Positions 11,439-22,015 of a stretch of 64,000 nucleotides of DNA are shown piece after piece. The DNA is taken from NCBI GenBank assembly GCA_963995525.1, contig OZ023205.1:48413748-48477747 (forward strand). The letters are read 5' to 3'. The notes beneath the pieces are model-generated. The model was not told the origin of the DNA. It worked only from the letters and a program-made list of their open reading frames with translations, and made no database searches. Position 1 is the stretch's first letter. Every line of letters begins with the position of its first letter. The stretch is from Escarpia spicata. Lineage: Eukaryota > Annelida > Polychaeta > Sabellida > Siboglinidae. A program made the position numbers and the translations under genes.

Positions 11439-14400
11439 TTAGTTAATGCCAATTATAAAGCTCCTGGCTTTATGCTTAAACATATTTTGCGTTTTCGAAT
11501 GTTTAATGTCTACAGGTAGTTTATTCCAAAGACGAGCCCCTATTACTTTCAAGGAGTTCTCTCCAGTTCTATAATTACATCTATGTATATATAAATTGTT
11601 CTCCTGTCTGGAACTTCTGATTATGAAGTCACTATTGCATTGGTAAAATTGGTGGAATAGACTAGGAAGTTGATTCGTACGCTGTTTATACACAAATATT
11701 AGAACATTTAGTTTAAATAGTTCCTGAACTTTAAGTATATTAAGTTCCCTATGCAATGCTGTGGCACTGTCACGGCGGTGACGTTTTGCTAATGTTTTAA
11801 GTAATACATTTTGTAAAACTTGTATTTTAGATAAGTTAGTTTTACAAGCCGATCCATATAATTCAATCCCATAATTAATATGGGGAAATACATAGGCATA
11901 ATATATTTGCCTGACCATATCGACATTTATGAACGAGGCCATGTGATAAAATAAACCTGATAACTTAGACCCCTTTGAAAAAAGTTCCTTAATATGTTCC
12001 GACCATGACAGCTTACAGTCTAGATATATACCCAGATATTTGGCAGAGTTAACCCGTTCAATGCGTTGGCCCTGAAACAATAATGGCACGACTTCACGTT
12101 CCATATGTCTACTGAAGATTGTATAACATGTCTTACTCAAGTTTAGAGTTAGTTGATTGTACCGGAACCAGACACTAAGCGATTCTAACTTCTCCATAGC
12201 CGTATACACAGTATCATTGGCATCCATTCCAGTAATGAACAAGCTAGTATCGTCAGCAAACAATCGCAAAGATACGTGATCCATAGCACTCGTTATATCA
12301 TTAATATATAATAGAAATAACACTGGCCCTAAGATGGAGCCCTGCGGAACGCCAGCTTGAACATGAGCATATTCTGAAACTGTGCCATTAATGCTAACAC
12401 ATTGCTGTCTATCTCTTAAATAATGTCTAAACCATTTACATACATAACCTCTTATTCCACAATGATCCAGCTTATACAACAATATATCGTGATTAATGGT
12501 GTCAAAAGCCTTACTTAGGTCAAGGTATACGCCAACAACTAATTCGCCATTTTCAAGAGAATTTCTAATGTTTTCTATAATTTCAATAATCGCTAACGTA
12601 GTCGAATGATCTTTACGAAATCCAAATTGACATTTGGACAAAACGTCATTTTTATCCATAAAGTCTAATAACCTCTTCAACATTAACTTTTCTAGGATTT
12701 TATTGAATACACTCATCAGACTAATTGGTCGATAGTTGGATGGTTCACACCTTGATCCTTTCTTAAATGTAGGTATTACTTTTGACACCTTTAATGCTCG
12801 TGGTACCGTGGCTTCGGAAAACGACAAATTACAAATGTATGTCAGAGGTTTACAAATGAAATTGCATGACAATTTGATAATTGTTGAAGGGAAATTAACA
12901 ATACCTGATACATTAGAATTAGCTAGCTTGTTAATTTCATTGATCACTTCTTGTTGACAAACTGGTGACAGGAACATGGTATTGTGTATCGGGTCGGATA
13001 GAAATTGTCTATATTCGTTTCCCTGAGTATATGTCTTTGATAATTCTTTACCTACAGTAGCGAAATATTGGTTCAATGCATTAGCAATACTTTCGTTGTC
13101 GTTAAATTCTGTATGATTGATGACCAGCTTTTTAATGTTGTGCATGTTCCTTTTGTCCTTATTCACAAGTTCCGCATATATCTTCCATAATTCCTTGGTT
13201 GATTGTTTTGCTTGTGAGAGTAAGCTACTGTAATATGATTTCTCCGCCTGCCGTATGATAGTTGTAAGTTTAATCTTATACTGTCGGTATTCTGTTTTAT
13301 TGTGTTCATTTGGTCTATTGATATATTTCTTATACAACCTAGTCTTTGTTAAAACACTATTTCTAATACCTTTAGTCATCCACTTTTTGTCATTGAAGCG
13401 TTTAATTGACATTCTGGTAAGTGGCAAACATTTTTGGAAAATGGTGTCGTATTTGGTTACAAACATATCATAACATTCACCCGTGTCCTTACATGTCATA
13501 ATATTGTCCCAGTTTATATTCTCCAGTTCCCGATTGAAATTTGAAATATTATTTTCACTATATATTCTCAGTTTAGGTCTGTCATTGGTGTCATGAGATT
13601 TGGATACACCTTTTATAATGATGAAGTTGGGTAAATGGTCTGATATATCTACAAACAGATTTCCTGAAATTATATCAGTTTTCATGAACTTTAAAGGTCG
13701 ATATATATTCATATGATCAATGAGAGTTGCAGAGTGATCTGTTATTCTTGTAGGCAGTGTGATACATGGTAACATATTTTCCCTTATTAACGTGTCCATG
13801 TATATCTTAGTTTGACACGAGTCCTGTTGTAGAAGATCAATATTAACATCACCACATATACTACAAATGTTACCTTCCTGCTTGATAATAGACAAGTTTG
13901 ATCCAATAAGATCAGAAATAACGTGTGTGTTATAGTTTGGATGTCTATACATATTGCCAATCACAAAACTGACTCCATCTTTAATTATTTCAAGCCACAA
14001 ATTGTCCAACCTAGGATTATGACATAACGTTAAGTCAAATCGTTCTTCGACGTACACGTCTTTCTTAATATAAACAGCAACTCCGCCTTTATTGTTATCT
14101 AGTGGTCCATGATAGTAGAAATTATATTCTTTGAATATATTCGCACATCTATCTTGGTTATTCATCCCTGCCCCAGTGATCGCAATTACATCAAATTTTA
14201 TATTTATAGAGTCAATATGTGCTTTAAGTAGATTGTAGTTTTTGAAAGAGCTTTGTAAGTTGATATGGATAACAGTTATTAGTCCTTCTGTTATGTGTAT
14301 TGACTCGTTTAATTCGGTCAAATCATAATATTTGCAGTTTAGTGATTTTGTCACTTCTTCATATAATCCTTTATCAAGGCAAGGCTACAAATTATGTGTT

Positions 14401-14510
14401 TTTAACAGTTCTGAAAATTTTGTTCTTGGGAGTTGGTATTCCGTAGTTAATTGGAGATTGGTCAACGTGCAAAATGGTAACAAATTCGCTATTTTCTTAT
14501 TTTCACCCAT
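11439..14510 (-). pseudogene. LINE ORF2: endonuclease and reverse transcriptase (copy 1)
   Basis: The frame opens at an ATG at 14,510 (MGENKKIANLL) and runs to 11,439, interrupted by a TAG at 14,387-14,385 (codon 42). The remaining open part is about 970 codons. An AP-endonuclease domain comes first (VIHINLQSSFKN, with the catalytic-type Asn; later GNMYRHPN and CGDVNID). The reverse transcriptase follows, with SNYRPISLMSVFNKILEKL, QFGFRKDHSTT, LDLSKAFDTINHD, AGVPQGSILGPVLFLLYIND and LRLFADDTSLF. FADD carries the polymerase aspartates. In the endonuclease the usual ITE(T)W motif reads ITGAGMN, so the catalytic glutamate is lost. The copy is therefore probably dead despite a long frame. Confidence 0.85.
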
Positions 14511-14774
14511 TACTGTTTTTTTTTCTTCATATTAGTTAAAATACATGCTCTCAGCTTTGCTAGAATATATACTAGTAACCCTGAATGCAATTCATGTAGT
14601 ACAATCATGTAACCTTTAATCGAAAACAATGTCTCAGTAGTTGGAGTAACGAATACACAAACAAAAAGTCAGATGACCACCACAGTTAGGGCATGTCGGC
14701 AGTCGAGGCGCTCAAGAGTAAATTGATTGTTATTATGTAGTGCGCCAGCACAGATGTCTGTCACCTATATGTGA

Positions 14775-15572
14775 CTAGTCGACAGGCACAACGACGCCGT
14801 CTATTATAAGCTTGCCTCTGCGGAACAACGCACGCTTCCCCTCCGCGAAGGCTCGTTGCATCTGCGCACGTGCGCGTTTCTTTGTTTCGTAGTCCGCCTT
14901 CGTCATGTCTTCTAGTACGTACACTCCCGCACCCGCTGTCGTTCTGTTTACGTAGGTCTTGGCGGTCAATAGAATCGCGTTTCTAAGTGGCCTCGTAACA
15001 ATTGACGCGATGATGGGTCTGCCTGTAGAACTGTTGCTGGAGATAGGGCCGAGTCTGTGGCAGTGTTCAACACTCTCCATGGCTTGCTCAAGTGTGACGA
15101 TGCCACCAAGATTGTGTTTGAGGAGTACATCCTTGGCTACGATTTTCTTGACGTCCTCACCTTTGGATTCCTCGACACCAAACACCCTAATACCCCACTC
15201 ACGACTTCTTCTCTCCATTGCGTTAATTCTCTCCTCATAAATAGTCATCCTCGCCCTCGATTCCATTTCTCGTTTCGTTGTTTCTTTATGCAACTTCTGT
15301 AACTCGTAAATTTTGTTCCTGTTCTCTTTAATCGAGGCAGCATTGAATTCACAGGACGCTTCAATGGCGTTCACTCTTTCTGCAATTGCACCACATTGTT
15401 GGCGTATATCGCTCAATTGGGTTACCACGTCACTTTGGATCATTTTGTATAGTTCGTCTATTGTAACGCCGCCGCCATGTTGATCAGCGCACGCGGACAC
15501 GTTTTCATCGCTCACCTGATCATGACATTCACTTCTCTTCACTGGGCTTTTTCTTGGACGTTTAGTCGGCAT
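14775..15572 (-). CDS. LINE ORF1: coiled-coil nucleic-acid-binding protein (copy 1)
   Basis: ATG at 15,572 (MPTKRPRKSPVKRSE), stop at 14,775, 265 aa. A basic N-terminus is followed by a helical heptad region (about residues 45-125, for example ERVNAIEASCEFNAASIKEN) and then REWGIRVFGVEESKGEDV, the typical beginning of the RRM-like domain of L1-type ORF1 proteins. A basic C-terminal part follows (KKRARAQMQRAFAEGKRALF). Proteins of this type bind element RNA and form trimers. It is intact here, about 265 bp upstream of ORF2. An upstream in-frame extension from a TTG is less likely than the ATG. Confidence 0.8.
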   Translation of the reverse strand: MPTKRPRKSPVKRSECHDQVSDENVSACADQHGGGVTIDELYKMIQSDVVTQLSDIRQQCGAIAERVNAIEASCEFNAASIKENRNKIYELQKLHKETTKREMESRARMTIYEERINAMERRSREWGIRVFGVEESKGEDVKKIVAKDVLLKHNLGGIVTLEQAMESVEHCHRLGPISSNSSTGRPIIASIVTRPLRNAILLTAKTYVNRTTAGAGVYVLEDMTKADYETKKRARAQMQRAFAEGKRALFRRGKLIIDGVVVPVD

Positions 15573-16063
15573 AGTACTCTTCAACCTGGTATCCTCGAGT
15601 GATTGAACCCAGTATTTGCACAAAGCTGACGTTTATAACCGAGTAATTAAACAAAATTAGGAGCGCCACTTTACCCACACGTCCTTAGTCTAGTGTCGCC
15701 ATCTACAAGTACTTTGTTACTGTACTTGAGTAGAAAAGTTTACTTTTCGTGAGTAACGAAGTACATTTTTAGGAGTACTTTTACTTGTAACGAAATACAA
15801 ATGTGTGTACTTTTCATAAATGTAACGAAGTATCCATAATGTATGCGTTAAAAATTTGGAGCTCCGACAATATTAGTAACAAACGATAATGCCTGAAACC
15901 CAGAATTGGTTTCCGCCAGCATATATCTATCAATAGATATCAGCCGGAGCAACAACTGGTAGTCTTTCCTGATTGGCCTATCATTGCCATTACCAGGCAT
16001 GATCACCAGGTGGCGTGAACATTGCCAAGATTATATGATGTAATTCGCGTTCAAAGATATATC

Positions 16064-16282
16064 ATGGAAGGATCCGCCGAAAACGATCATTTGCAGCATC
16101 CATGGCCATACTTATCCAGTATGTTTGAGATTAAGTCAGTTCACGGGGTTACTGTTAAGTTGATATGTTTGTTGTGTGCGCCGATATGCCAGATCTGTTC
16201 GGCGTACAGGACATCACCTTCGAACCTTCCTTATTATATACACGTGGTCGGTAAATTATTAGTGTTAGACCTACGCAGCTAA
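16064..16282 (+). pseudogene. BED-finger remnant of hAT transposase
   Basis: ATG at 16,064 (MEGSAENDHLQHPWPYLSSM) opens about 72 codons. The pattern WPYL-SMFEI-(x)-GVTVKLICLLC-(x6-8)-SAYRTSPSNL-YYIHVV matches the N-terminal BED zinc finger of hAT transposases. The second Cys pair reads C-x2-C, but the position of the zinc-binding His residues is altered (YYIHVV where KHIxxxH is usual). The DDE part is absent, so no active enzyme is encoded. An AATAAA lies at about 16,715. Confidence 0.6.
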
Positions 16283-16884
16283 AAGGTATTCTTGCCTAAT
16301 TTTTGCTGTGCAAATATATTACATCATAACACGTCGTTATTTGTACAAAAGGTGCAAGTGCACTTAATATGAACAAAACATGTTCTTAGATTTAGGTTCG
16401 AGCTATTAGTGACCTGAATAACGTCCCTTCGCTGTGGCAATTTAAACTGCTAATGGTTACTCAGATTTATCTTAATAATAAAGTAAGTATTGTTAGGGCC
16501 TATAAATGGTGTTTATATATATTCTTAGTTCATGTTTTCAATATGTGTCTCACATATTGACCCCCAGGCCTAGTCGTAGACAGTATTTAGTGTTCATTGT
16601 ATACACTTCTGAATAGGCTGTTACTAATATTTTATTACTTTTGTCACTGTCTTGCATAGTATGTATAGTTTGTTTGAGGAACCAGCCACTGTATCCTGCT
16701 GAGGATCCTGTTCAATAAAGTGTTTGTTTTGAACAATACTGAATTTACTTGTTTGTTTGCAGTGGGTGATCATGTCAAAAGTTTTTTAGAAAAGTACTTT
16801 TGCATTTTTTTCCAAAAGTTACTTGTACTTTTACTCAAGTAGAAAATAAATGCACTTGTTACAGCTCTGGTTGTAACTAACATC

Positions 16885-17562
16885 ATGCTAAAAAAACTAT
16901 CACACCTCTGCGATCTTCAGCGACAGCAACGTCGACCGTTCATCTGGCAGCCGACCACATCGACCTTTCACGGAATCTCGCAGCCGACCACAGTCACCGT
17001 CTGTCGGCCGACCACTATCACTGTTGTACCACGACAGTACTAGGCTAACGTCATCCTCAAAACTACTACATTCAGCGACAGCGATGTAGACGAACCGTGT
17101 TGCCGACATTGCGCGGCCTCTGTCAGCCGACCATTCGCGCCGTCTGTCAGCCAACCATCGTCGCCGTTTGTTAGCCAAACACTCGCACCGTCTACCCACA
17201 GCGAATCGGAAATGGAGAAACGTTTGTACGAGTTGGTGGGTCAGTGGCATAGAGACGGATATATGATGGACATGTCTACACGGTTTGGTGGATCAGCTTC
17301 TTTCCTGTCGAACTTTTACTCGTGCCGAGTCGAAGCGTACGGTCGGGTATTTAAGTCTGTTGAACACGCTTATCAGTATAGACAGGCAATGTTTAATGAA
17401 GACGCCGAATCCGTACAAAATATCAGAGGGGCAAGGTCAGCGTATATAGCGAAACGGGGAAGTAGAGCCATAAGGAAGACGAGAAGAGCATCCGAGTGGA
17501 ATGCTATCTGGGTCGACTGCATGCGTAACTTTTTCATTACAAAGTTCACGAACTCAAAATAG
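16885..17562 (+). pseudogene. NADAR-domain gene, left arm of element B (one in-frame stop; promoter cut off)
   Basis: ATG at 16,885 (MLKKLSHLCDL) starts a frame of 225 codons ending TAG at 17,562, broken once by TAG at 17,041-17,043. Codons after that stop encode a second leader (VILKTTTFSDSDVDEP), a Ser/Pro-rich linker with repeated (P/A)PSVSQ, then from Met at 17,212 the domain: FGGSASFLSNFYSCRVEAYG, FKSVEHAYQYRQAMF, RRASEWNAIWVDCM. These are the NADAR (YbiA/RibX-like) landmarks, a fold acting on ADP-ribose-type or riboflavin-pathway N-glycosides. After the terminal TAG the same frame continues LLATGNVELLEWVPSKEGFW, which resembles the usual NADAR C-terminus, so the stop cuts the domain. 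A hAT and a LINE separate the gene from its promoter. Active substrate is unknown. Confidence 0.65.
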
Positions 17563-17829
17563 TTGAAAGAGGACTTGCTGGCTACCGGAAATGTTGAACT
17601 GTTGGAGTGGGTGCCGTCGAAAGAAGGATTTTGGGGGGTCTGCTAGCGGGGGTAAAAAGGTCGAAATACGCTCGAAAAGGTATTGATGGACGTGCGTAAT
17701 AAAATTTGAATATAAAATATTATACGTACGAACACCCGACCTGAGCTAAAGGCTTCCCTGTCATTGAAATGGAGATGTTAGCAAGTCACACAGCACCTAG
17801 CCTCCTTAAGCTTTTAACACTACACCGAT

Positions 17830-18830
17830 TCTATCAACACACTGTAACATATATAGGTATTGCTAGCCGATATTCACCTCGCTGATTTTTTGGGGTATGA
17901 ACGCGTACATTTTTGCCAGCTTAGAACATTACGAGGTAATTTCGTACATGTTTTGCTTACCAACACTATAGACTTTTGCAACTTTCTTACTTATTCACAG
18001 GCAGATTGTGTTGGGTCTGGTTCTATTTATCGAATTGCGGTCTTCGACGCCATGGTCGCGCCGGCACTGGGCGACCGGTGAGTTTAACGTATTGACCTAC
18101 CAAGAAGCGTCACCCAGGGAATTTACGTGTCATTTTGGGTGTACCGCGCCATCTATCAGAAAACTTATGTACACGAAGTGGCCATCTTTCCTGCGACACA
18201 CTTCCGTATTTACAAACACTGCATGTGACCATACCATTCACGCGGTTTAGTAAATTTCCTACACGAAATGTCGCGCCATCTAGTAGAATCCGCTCTATTA
18301 GGAACCGGCCATCTATCAAACGATTAAAAACACTATTATCGAAAAATGACTGGCCAAAACAGCTAAGGAAAATCACGTGACATACTTTCATTCCAAGAGA
18401 GAGCGACCTGTTCGTCGTTAATCTAAAAACTGTCCGCGGCCGTGAGAGATAGGTGGCATCCGATGCCCCCAACCGGACACCGATAGAGTAACGTCATCTA
18501 CCGTCTATTCCGATCTCTATTCGTCGACACACTTCCAGGATCCGAAGCAGAATCCGAAGACCACACGCGGTTGCCATTCTGCGGTGTATTATCATAAAAT
18601 AAACGCGGGTACACGACGAGAGTAACTACGACGACTCTCTTCAGTCCGCCGAATACCCAACTTCACAGGCGCATCAGGTTGTGTCAGGTAGCGTTCTATC
18701 GAGTTGTGGTCTTCGTCGCCGAGGTCGCGCCGGCATGTAGCGTCCGGCGAGTTTCATATTATAGATTGACCTACTAAGAAGCACCACCTAGTGAATTTAC
18801 GTATGAGTTTGGGGCGACCAGTTAGACCAT
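17830..18830 (+). repeat. Element B inner inverted repeat, left
   Basis: Pairs with about 19,600-20,960 in inverted order. Shared landmarks from outside in are GGTATTGCTAGCCGATATTC(ACC), GTCGCGCCGGCAC, GGAACCGGCCATCTATCAAA, AATCACGTGACATAC(TTT) and CTATTCGTCGACACACTTCC. No host-like gene is present; short ORFs are shadows of the palindrome. Confidence 0.75.
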
Positions 18831-18945
18831 GACAATCACGTGACTTCCGGTACGAAATCACATCCGGCATAGCGCACCCTACTGGATAATTATAGTATTA
18901 CGTTACACGGTGGCGCCATCTAGAGAGGAAAAAATAACTAATTAA

Positions 18946-19057
18946 GGTTAGATACAGACAAAGTTGAGGTTAGTCGAGCGAAAATTTAATTAACCCACCG
19001 AGGTGTGTTGTTTAAATTTTCGCTTGATTTACCCCAACTTTGTTCTGTATCTAACCC
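18946..19057. repeat. Central hairpin of element B
   Basis: 18,946-18,988 (GGTTAGATACAGACAAAGTT...) is complementary to 19,014-19,057 (...AACTTTGTTCTGTATCTAACC) with few mismatches over about 43 bp; the loop is about 25 bp. It has the same layout and similar sequence (AGTTG-GGTTA, GCGAAAATTTAA) as the element A hairpin at 4,614-4,775, and like it is followed by a GATAGATGGCGCCACCATGT block. Confidence 0.85.
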
Positions 19058-19599
19058 AAATGTGTTATTGTTATCCGATAGATGGCGCCACCATGTAACG
19101 AAGTACTCTAGAGGGCGCTACACCAAATGTGATGTCATACCGGAAGTCATATGACTATCATGATTACCCTCGCGGTTCCACCATTCCAGGAAGTGTGTCG
19201 ACGAATAGAGATTCGGCGAAGATGGTAGATGACTTTATTCTAACTAGTTACATTCGTATCCGTTGGGTGGAGCCGGATATCGACTATTTCTTATGGCCGC
19301 ACACAGTGTTTATATTAATGGAAGTCGTGCATCCGGAAGTGAACCATTTGAAAGATAGCTGCTTCCTAATAGTAAGCGTTACGTTGTCAAAGTAACATGA
19401 TGTACGTTCGGTTTGATTGGTTATGTAAATGACGTGACGCTAGAAACTAGTTTAAGTACCTTGGTTCAAACGATTATGATAATTGTCTTTTATAATCTCG
19501 AGAAATAAACATCGTGTCTGGATACCTCATACGAGTCCCATGGCCGCACCATTGGAGGTGAACCCGAACAGGTCGCTGCCTCTCGGAATGAAGGTATGT

Positions 19600-20960
19600 C
19601 ACTTTCTGAAAGTGACTTATGCGAACTGGTCGCCCCAAAAGACACGTAAAGTCACTAGGTGGCGCTTCTTCGTAGGTCAATAGGTTAAATTATGATTTTA
19701 AAAGTTGCCGGACGCTACGTGCCGGCGCGACCACGGCGCCGAAGACCGCAACTCGATAGGCGCGATATTTTGTGTAGGAAATTCCCAAAACCGCGTGAAT
19801 GGTGTGATCACATGTAGTGTTGGTAATAACGGAAGTTTAAATACCGGAAGTGTGCCGTGTATCGCCGGAAAGATGGCCACTTCGTGTACATATGTTTTCT
19901 GCTAGGTAGCACTGTACACCAAATCTGACACGTATAATCACTAGGTGGCGCTTCTTGGTAGGTCAAACTATGATATGAAACTCGCCGGACGCCTACGTAC
20001 CGGCGCGATCACAGCGCTGAAGACCGCAACTCGATTGATCGAACGGTACCCGACAGAGGCTGGTCCACCTGTGAAGTTCAGTATTCGGCAGACTGAAGAG
20101 AGTCGTAGTTACTATCGTCGTTTACACGCGTTTATTTTTCGATAATACACCGCAGAATGACAACCGCTAGAGATATTGGCGTGTAGTATTCGGCCTCTGC
20201 TTCAGTTCCCGGAAGTGTGTCGACGATTAGAGATGTGAATAGACGGTACATGGCGTTACTCTAACTAGCTACATCGGTGTCCGTTGGGTGGCGTCGGATG
20301 TCGCCTATGTCTCACTGCCGCGCACAGTTTTTTATATTAATAACGAACAGATCGCTGTCTCTTGGAATGAAGGTATGTCACGTGATTTTCCTTAGCTGTT
20401 TTGACCAGTAATTTTTCGATAATACTTTGTTTAATCGTTTGATAGATGGCCGGTTCCTAATAGAGCGGATTCTACTAGATGGCGCGACACTTCGTGTAGG
20501 AAATTCCCTAAACCGCGTGAATGGCATAGTCACATGCAACGTTTGTAAGTACGGAAGTGTGTCGCCGGAAAGATGGCCACTTCGTGTACATGTTTTTTCT
20601 GATAGATGGCATTGTACACCAAAGTGACAGGTAAAGTCCCTAGGTGGCACTTCTTGGAAGGTTAATAGGTCAAACTATGTTATGAAACTCACCGGACGCC
20701 TCGTGCCGGCGCGACCTCGGCGCCGAACACCGCAACTTGATAGATAGAACGGTACCCAATACTACCTGATCCGCCTGTGAATACGATACATACGCGTTGA
20801 AGTAAGAAAGTTGTACAAGTCTATAATGTTGGTCGGCAAACATTTTTATGAAATTACTTCGGTAATGTATTAAGCTGGCAAGAATTCTCAACGTTAACGC
20901 GTTCATACGCCAACAAATCAGCGAGGTGAATATAGACTAGCAATACCTATACATGTTACA
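19600..20960 (-). repeat. Element B inner inverted repeat, right
   Basis: Inverted partner of 17,830-18,830. It is longer because the segment around 19,700-20,040 is present in two related versions (GCCGGACGC(T)ACGTGCCGGCGCGA at about 19,708, again at about 19,984 and 20,692), which points to an internal tandem duplication. Confidence 0.7.
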
Positions 20961-21537
20961 ATGTGTTGACTGAATCGCAAGAATATCCCTACTCCTCCTC
21001 AATTTATAACATTTTCCTAGAATTAATTCGCGTTAATGTAAGATAGTTGTACAAGTCTACCGTGATGGTAAGCTAAATTTTACAAAATTACCTGTGTATG
21101 AAAATATTTAGTTAATGACTCTACCAAAGGCTGCTGATGCTAAGGTTATTCGCCTGTCAATCTCTCTCTCTATGTAGAAGGTGCTATGCTGCCTAGTAAG
21201 CAGAAGTCTCTCACAGTCTCATCTCGTCTGTCCTATGTCCGACACACCTCGTCTGTCCAAAGAGCATGTCACTCTCTTTTGTCCTAGATATACCCACCCT
21301 TCAAAATGAAATTTAAAGAAAAAAAAATTTCTCACGCTCTGGTATAGTGACATGGTAAATAGGATGAAAATATGGATTTCAAATACCACACTAGCAAATG
21401 TTCGCTTTTTATTTATCTCTGCCGTGACCTGTTTAATATTATTGTCACCTTTCTTACTACCCTAAGTCTTGTTATAATAAACAGGTATACTATGATATGA
21501 AGGGCGAATACATGTAGGGTAATCGGAAGTAGGGCTA

Positions 21538-21866
21538 AGTAAGGCTAACCTTACAAGAAATTCCTACCACACTAACTGTTGTCATAGTAAAGACATCTAC
21601 CAAAACACTCAACCCTTCATTCATCACAGCAGTAGAATTAATGGCCTCCACAACCTCGTCAAAGTGCATGTTATTAGAATGTCATTGAGCAAGAGGCATT
21701 CGTAGATAAATTGACTAGGATAGTCTACCTCACAAGCGGGACAGTGTAGTGTTAAAAGTTTTGGGAAGCTACGTGCTGTGTGCCGTGCTAACATCTTCTT
21801 CATTTCAATGACAGGAAAGTCTTTCGCACAGGTGTGGTGGTCGTACCTATAATATTTTATATTCAT
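21538..21866 (-). pseudogene. Unrecognised ORF with HCPAC...DYPSQ...ECL motif, right arm of B
   Basis: ATG at 21,866 opens 80 codons (MNIKYYRYDHHTCAKDF ...). The Cys/His pattern HHTC-(x32)-HCPACEVDYPSQFIYECL looks zinc-binding. Near 21,665 the frame stays protein-like only after a one-base shift, continuing FDEVVEAINSTAVMNEGLSV to about 21,545, so one indel probably breaks it. It lies about 150 bp downstream of the NADAR gene on the same strand and may be a second cargo gene or a further exon. The left arm keeps only its first third (about 17,700-17,815) with the ATG lost. I do not recognise the family, and its function is unknown. Confidence 0.4.
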
Positions 21867-22015
21867 ATTTTCTTACGCACGTCTATCAATAACTTTTAGA
21901 GCGTGTTTCGCACTTTTTTTAACCACCGTAGCCGACCCTCCAAAATCCTTCTTTCGACGGCACCCACTCCAACCGTTCAACGTGTCCGGTAGCCAGCAAG
22001 CCCTCTCTCAACTAT

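Larger units (their letters stand above)
11123..15650 (-). mobile_element. CR1/Jockey-superfamily LINE, copy 1, inserted in the hAT
   Basis: Order on the minus strand: ORF1 (15,572-14,775), spacer, ORF2 (14,510-11,439), 3' UTR, and a 3' tail of about nine TTAC repeats (GTAAGTAA... on + at about 11,127-11,160). The insertion point is only about 25 bp inside the hAT's left end, next to the hAT's own ACAAGTAA. The 5' end lies between about 15,620 and 15,700 and is not sharply defined. The second copy at 61,918 has the same 3' end. Confidence 0.85.
11100..16869. mobile_element. hAT transposon with 8-bp target duplication, carrying a nested LINE
   Basis: Terminal inverted repeats start CAGAGCTG(GG)ACGTAAC at 11,100 and end GTTACAGCTCTG at 16,869. 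The flanks are GTTGTAAC at 11,092-11,099 and GTTGTAAC at 16,870-16,877, an 8-bp duplication as expected of hAT elements. Subterminal stretches repeat ACTTTTACTTGAGTA-like and GTAACGAAGTAC motifs (15,700-15,840 and 16,780-16,860), which is common in hAT elements. The mirror arm at about 22,690 gives the empty site (ACAGCGTGATAACTAACA). Without the LINE the hAT is about 1.2 kb, with only a BED-finger exon left. It is therefore internally deleted. Confidence 0.85.

Noticed and set aside
12736..12957. Plus-strand 73-codon ORF, also in LINE copy 2 (63,526-63,747)
   Set aside because: Antisense shadow of the LINE reverse transcriptase frame; the conservation follows from ORF2.
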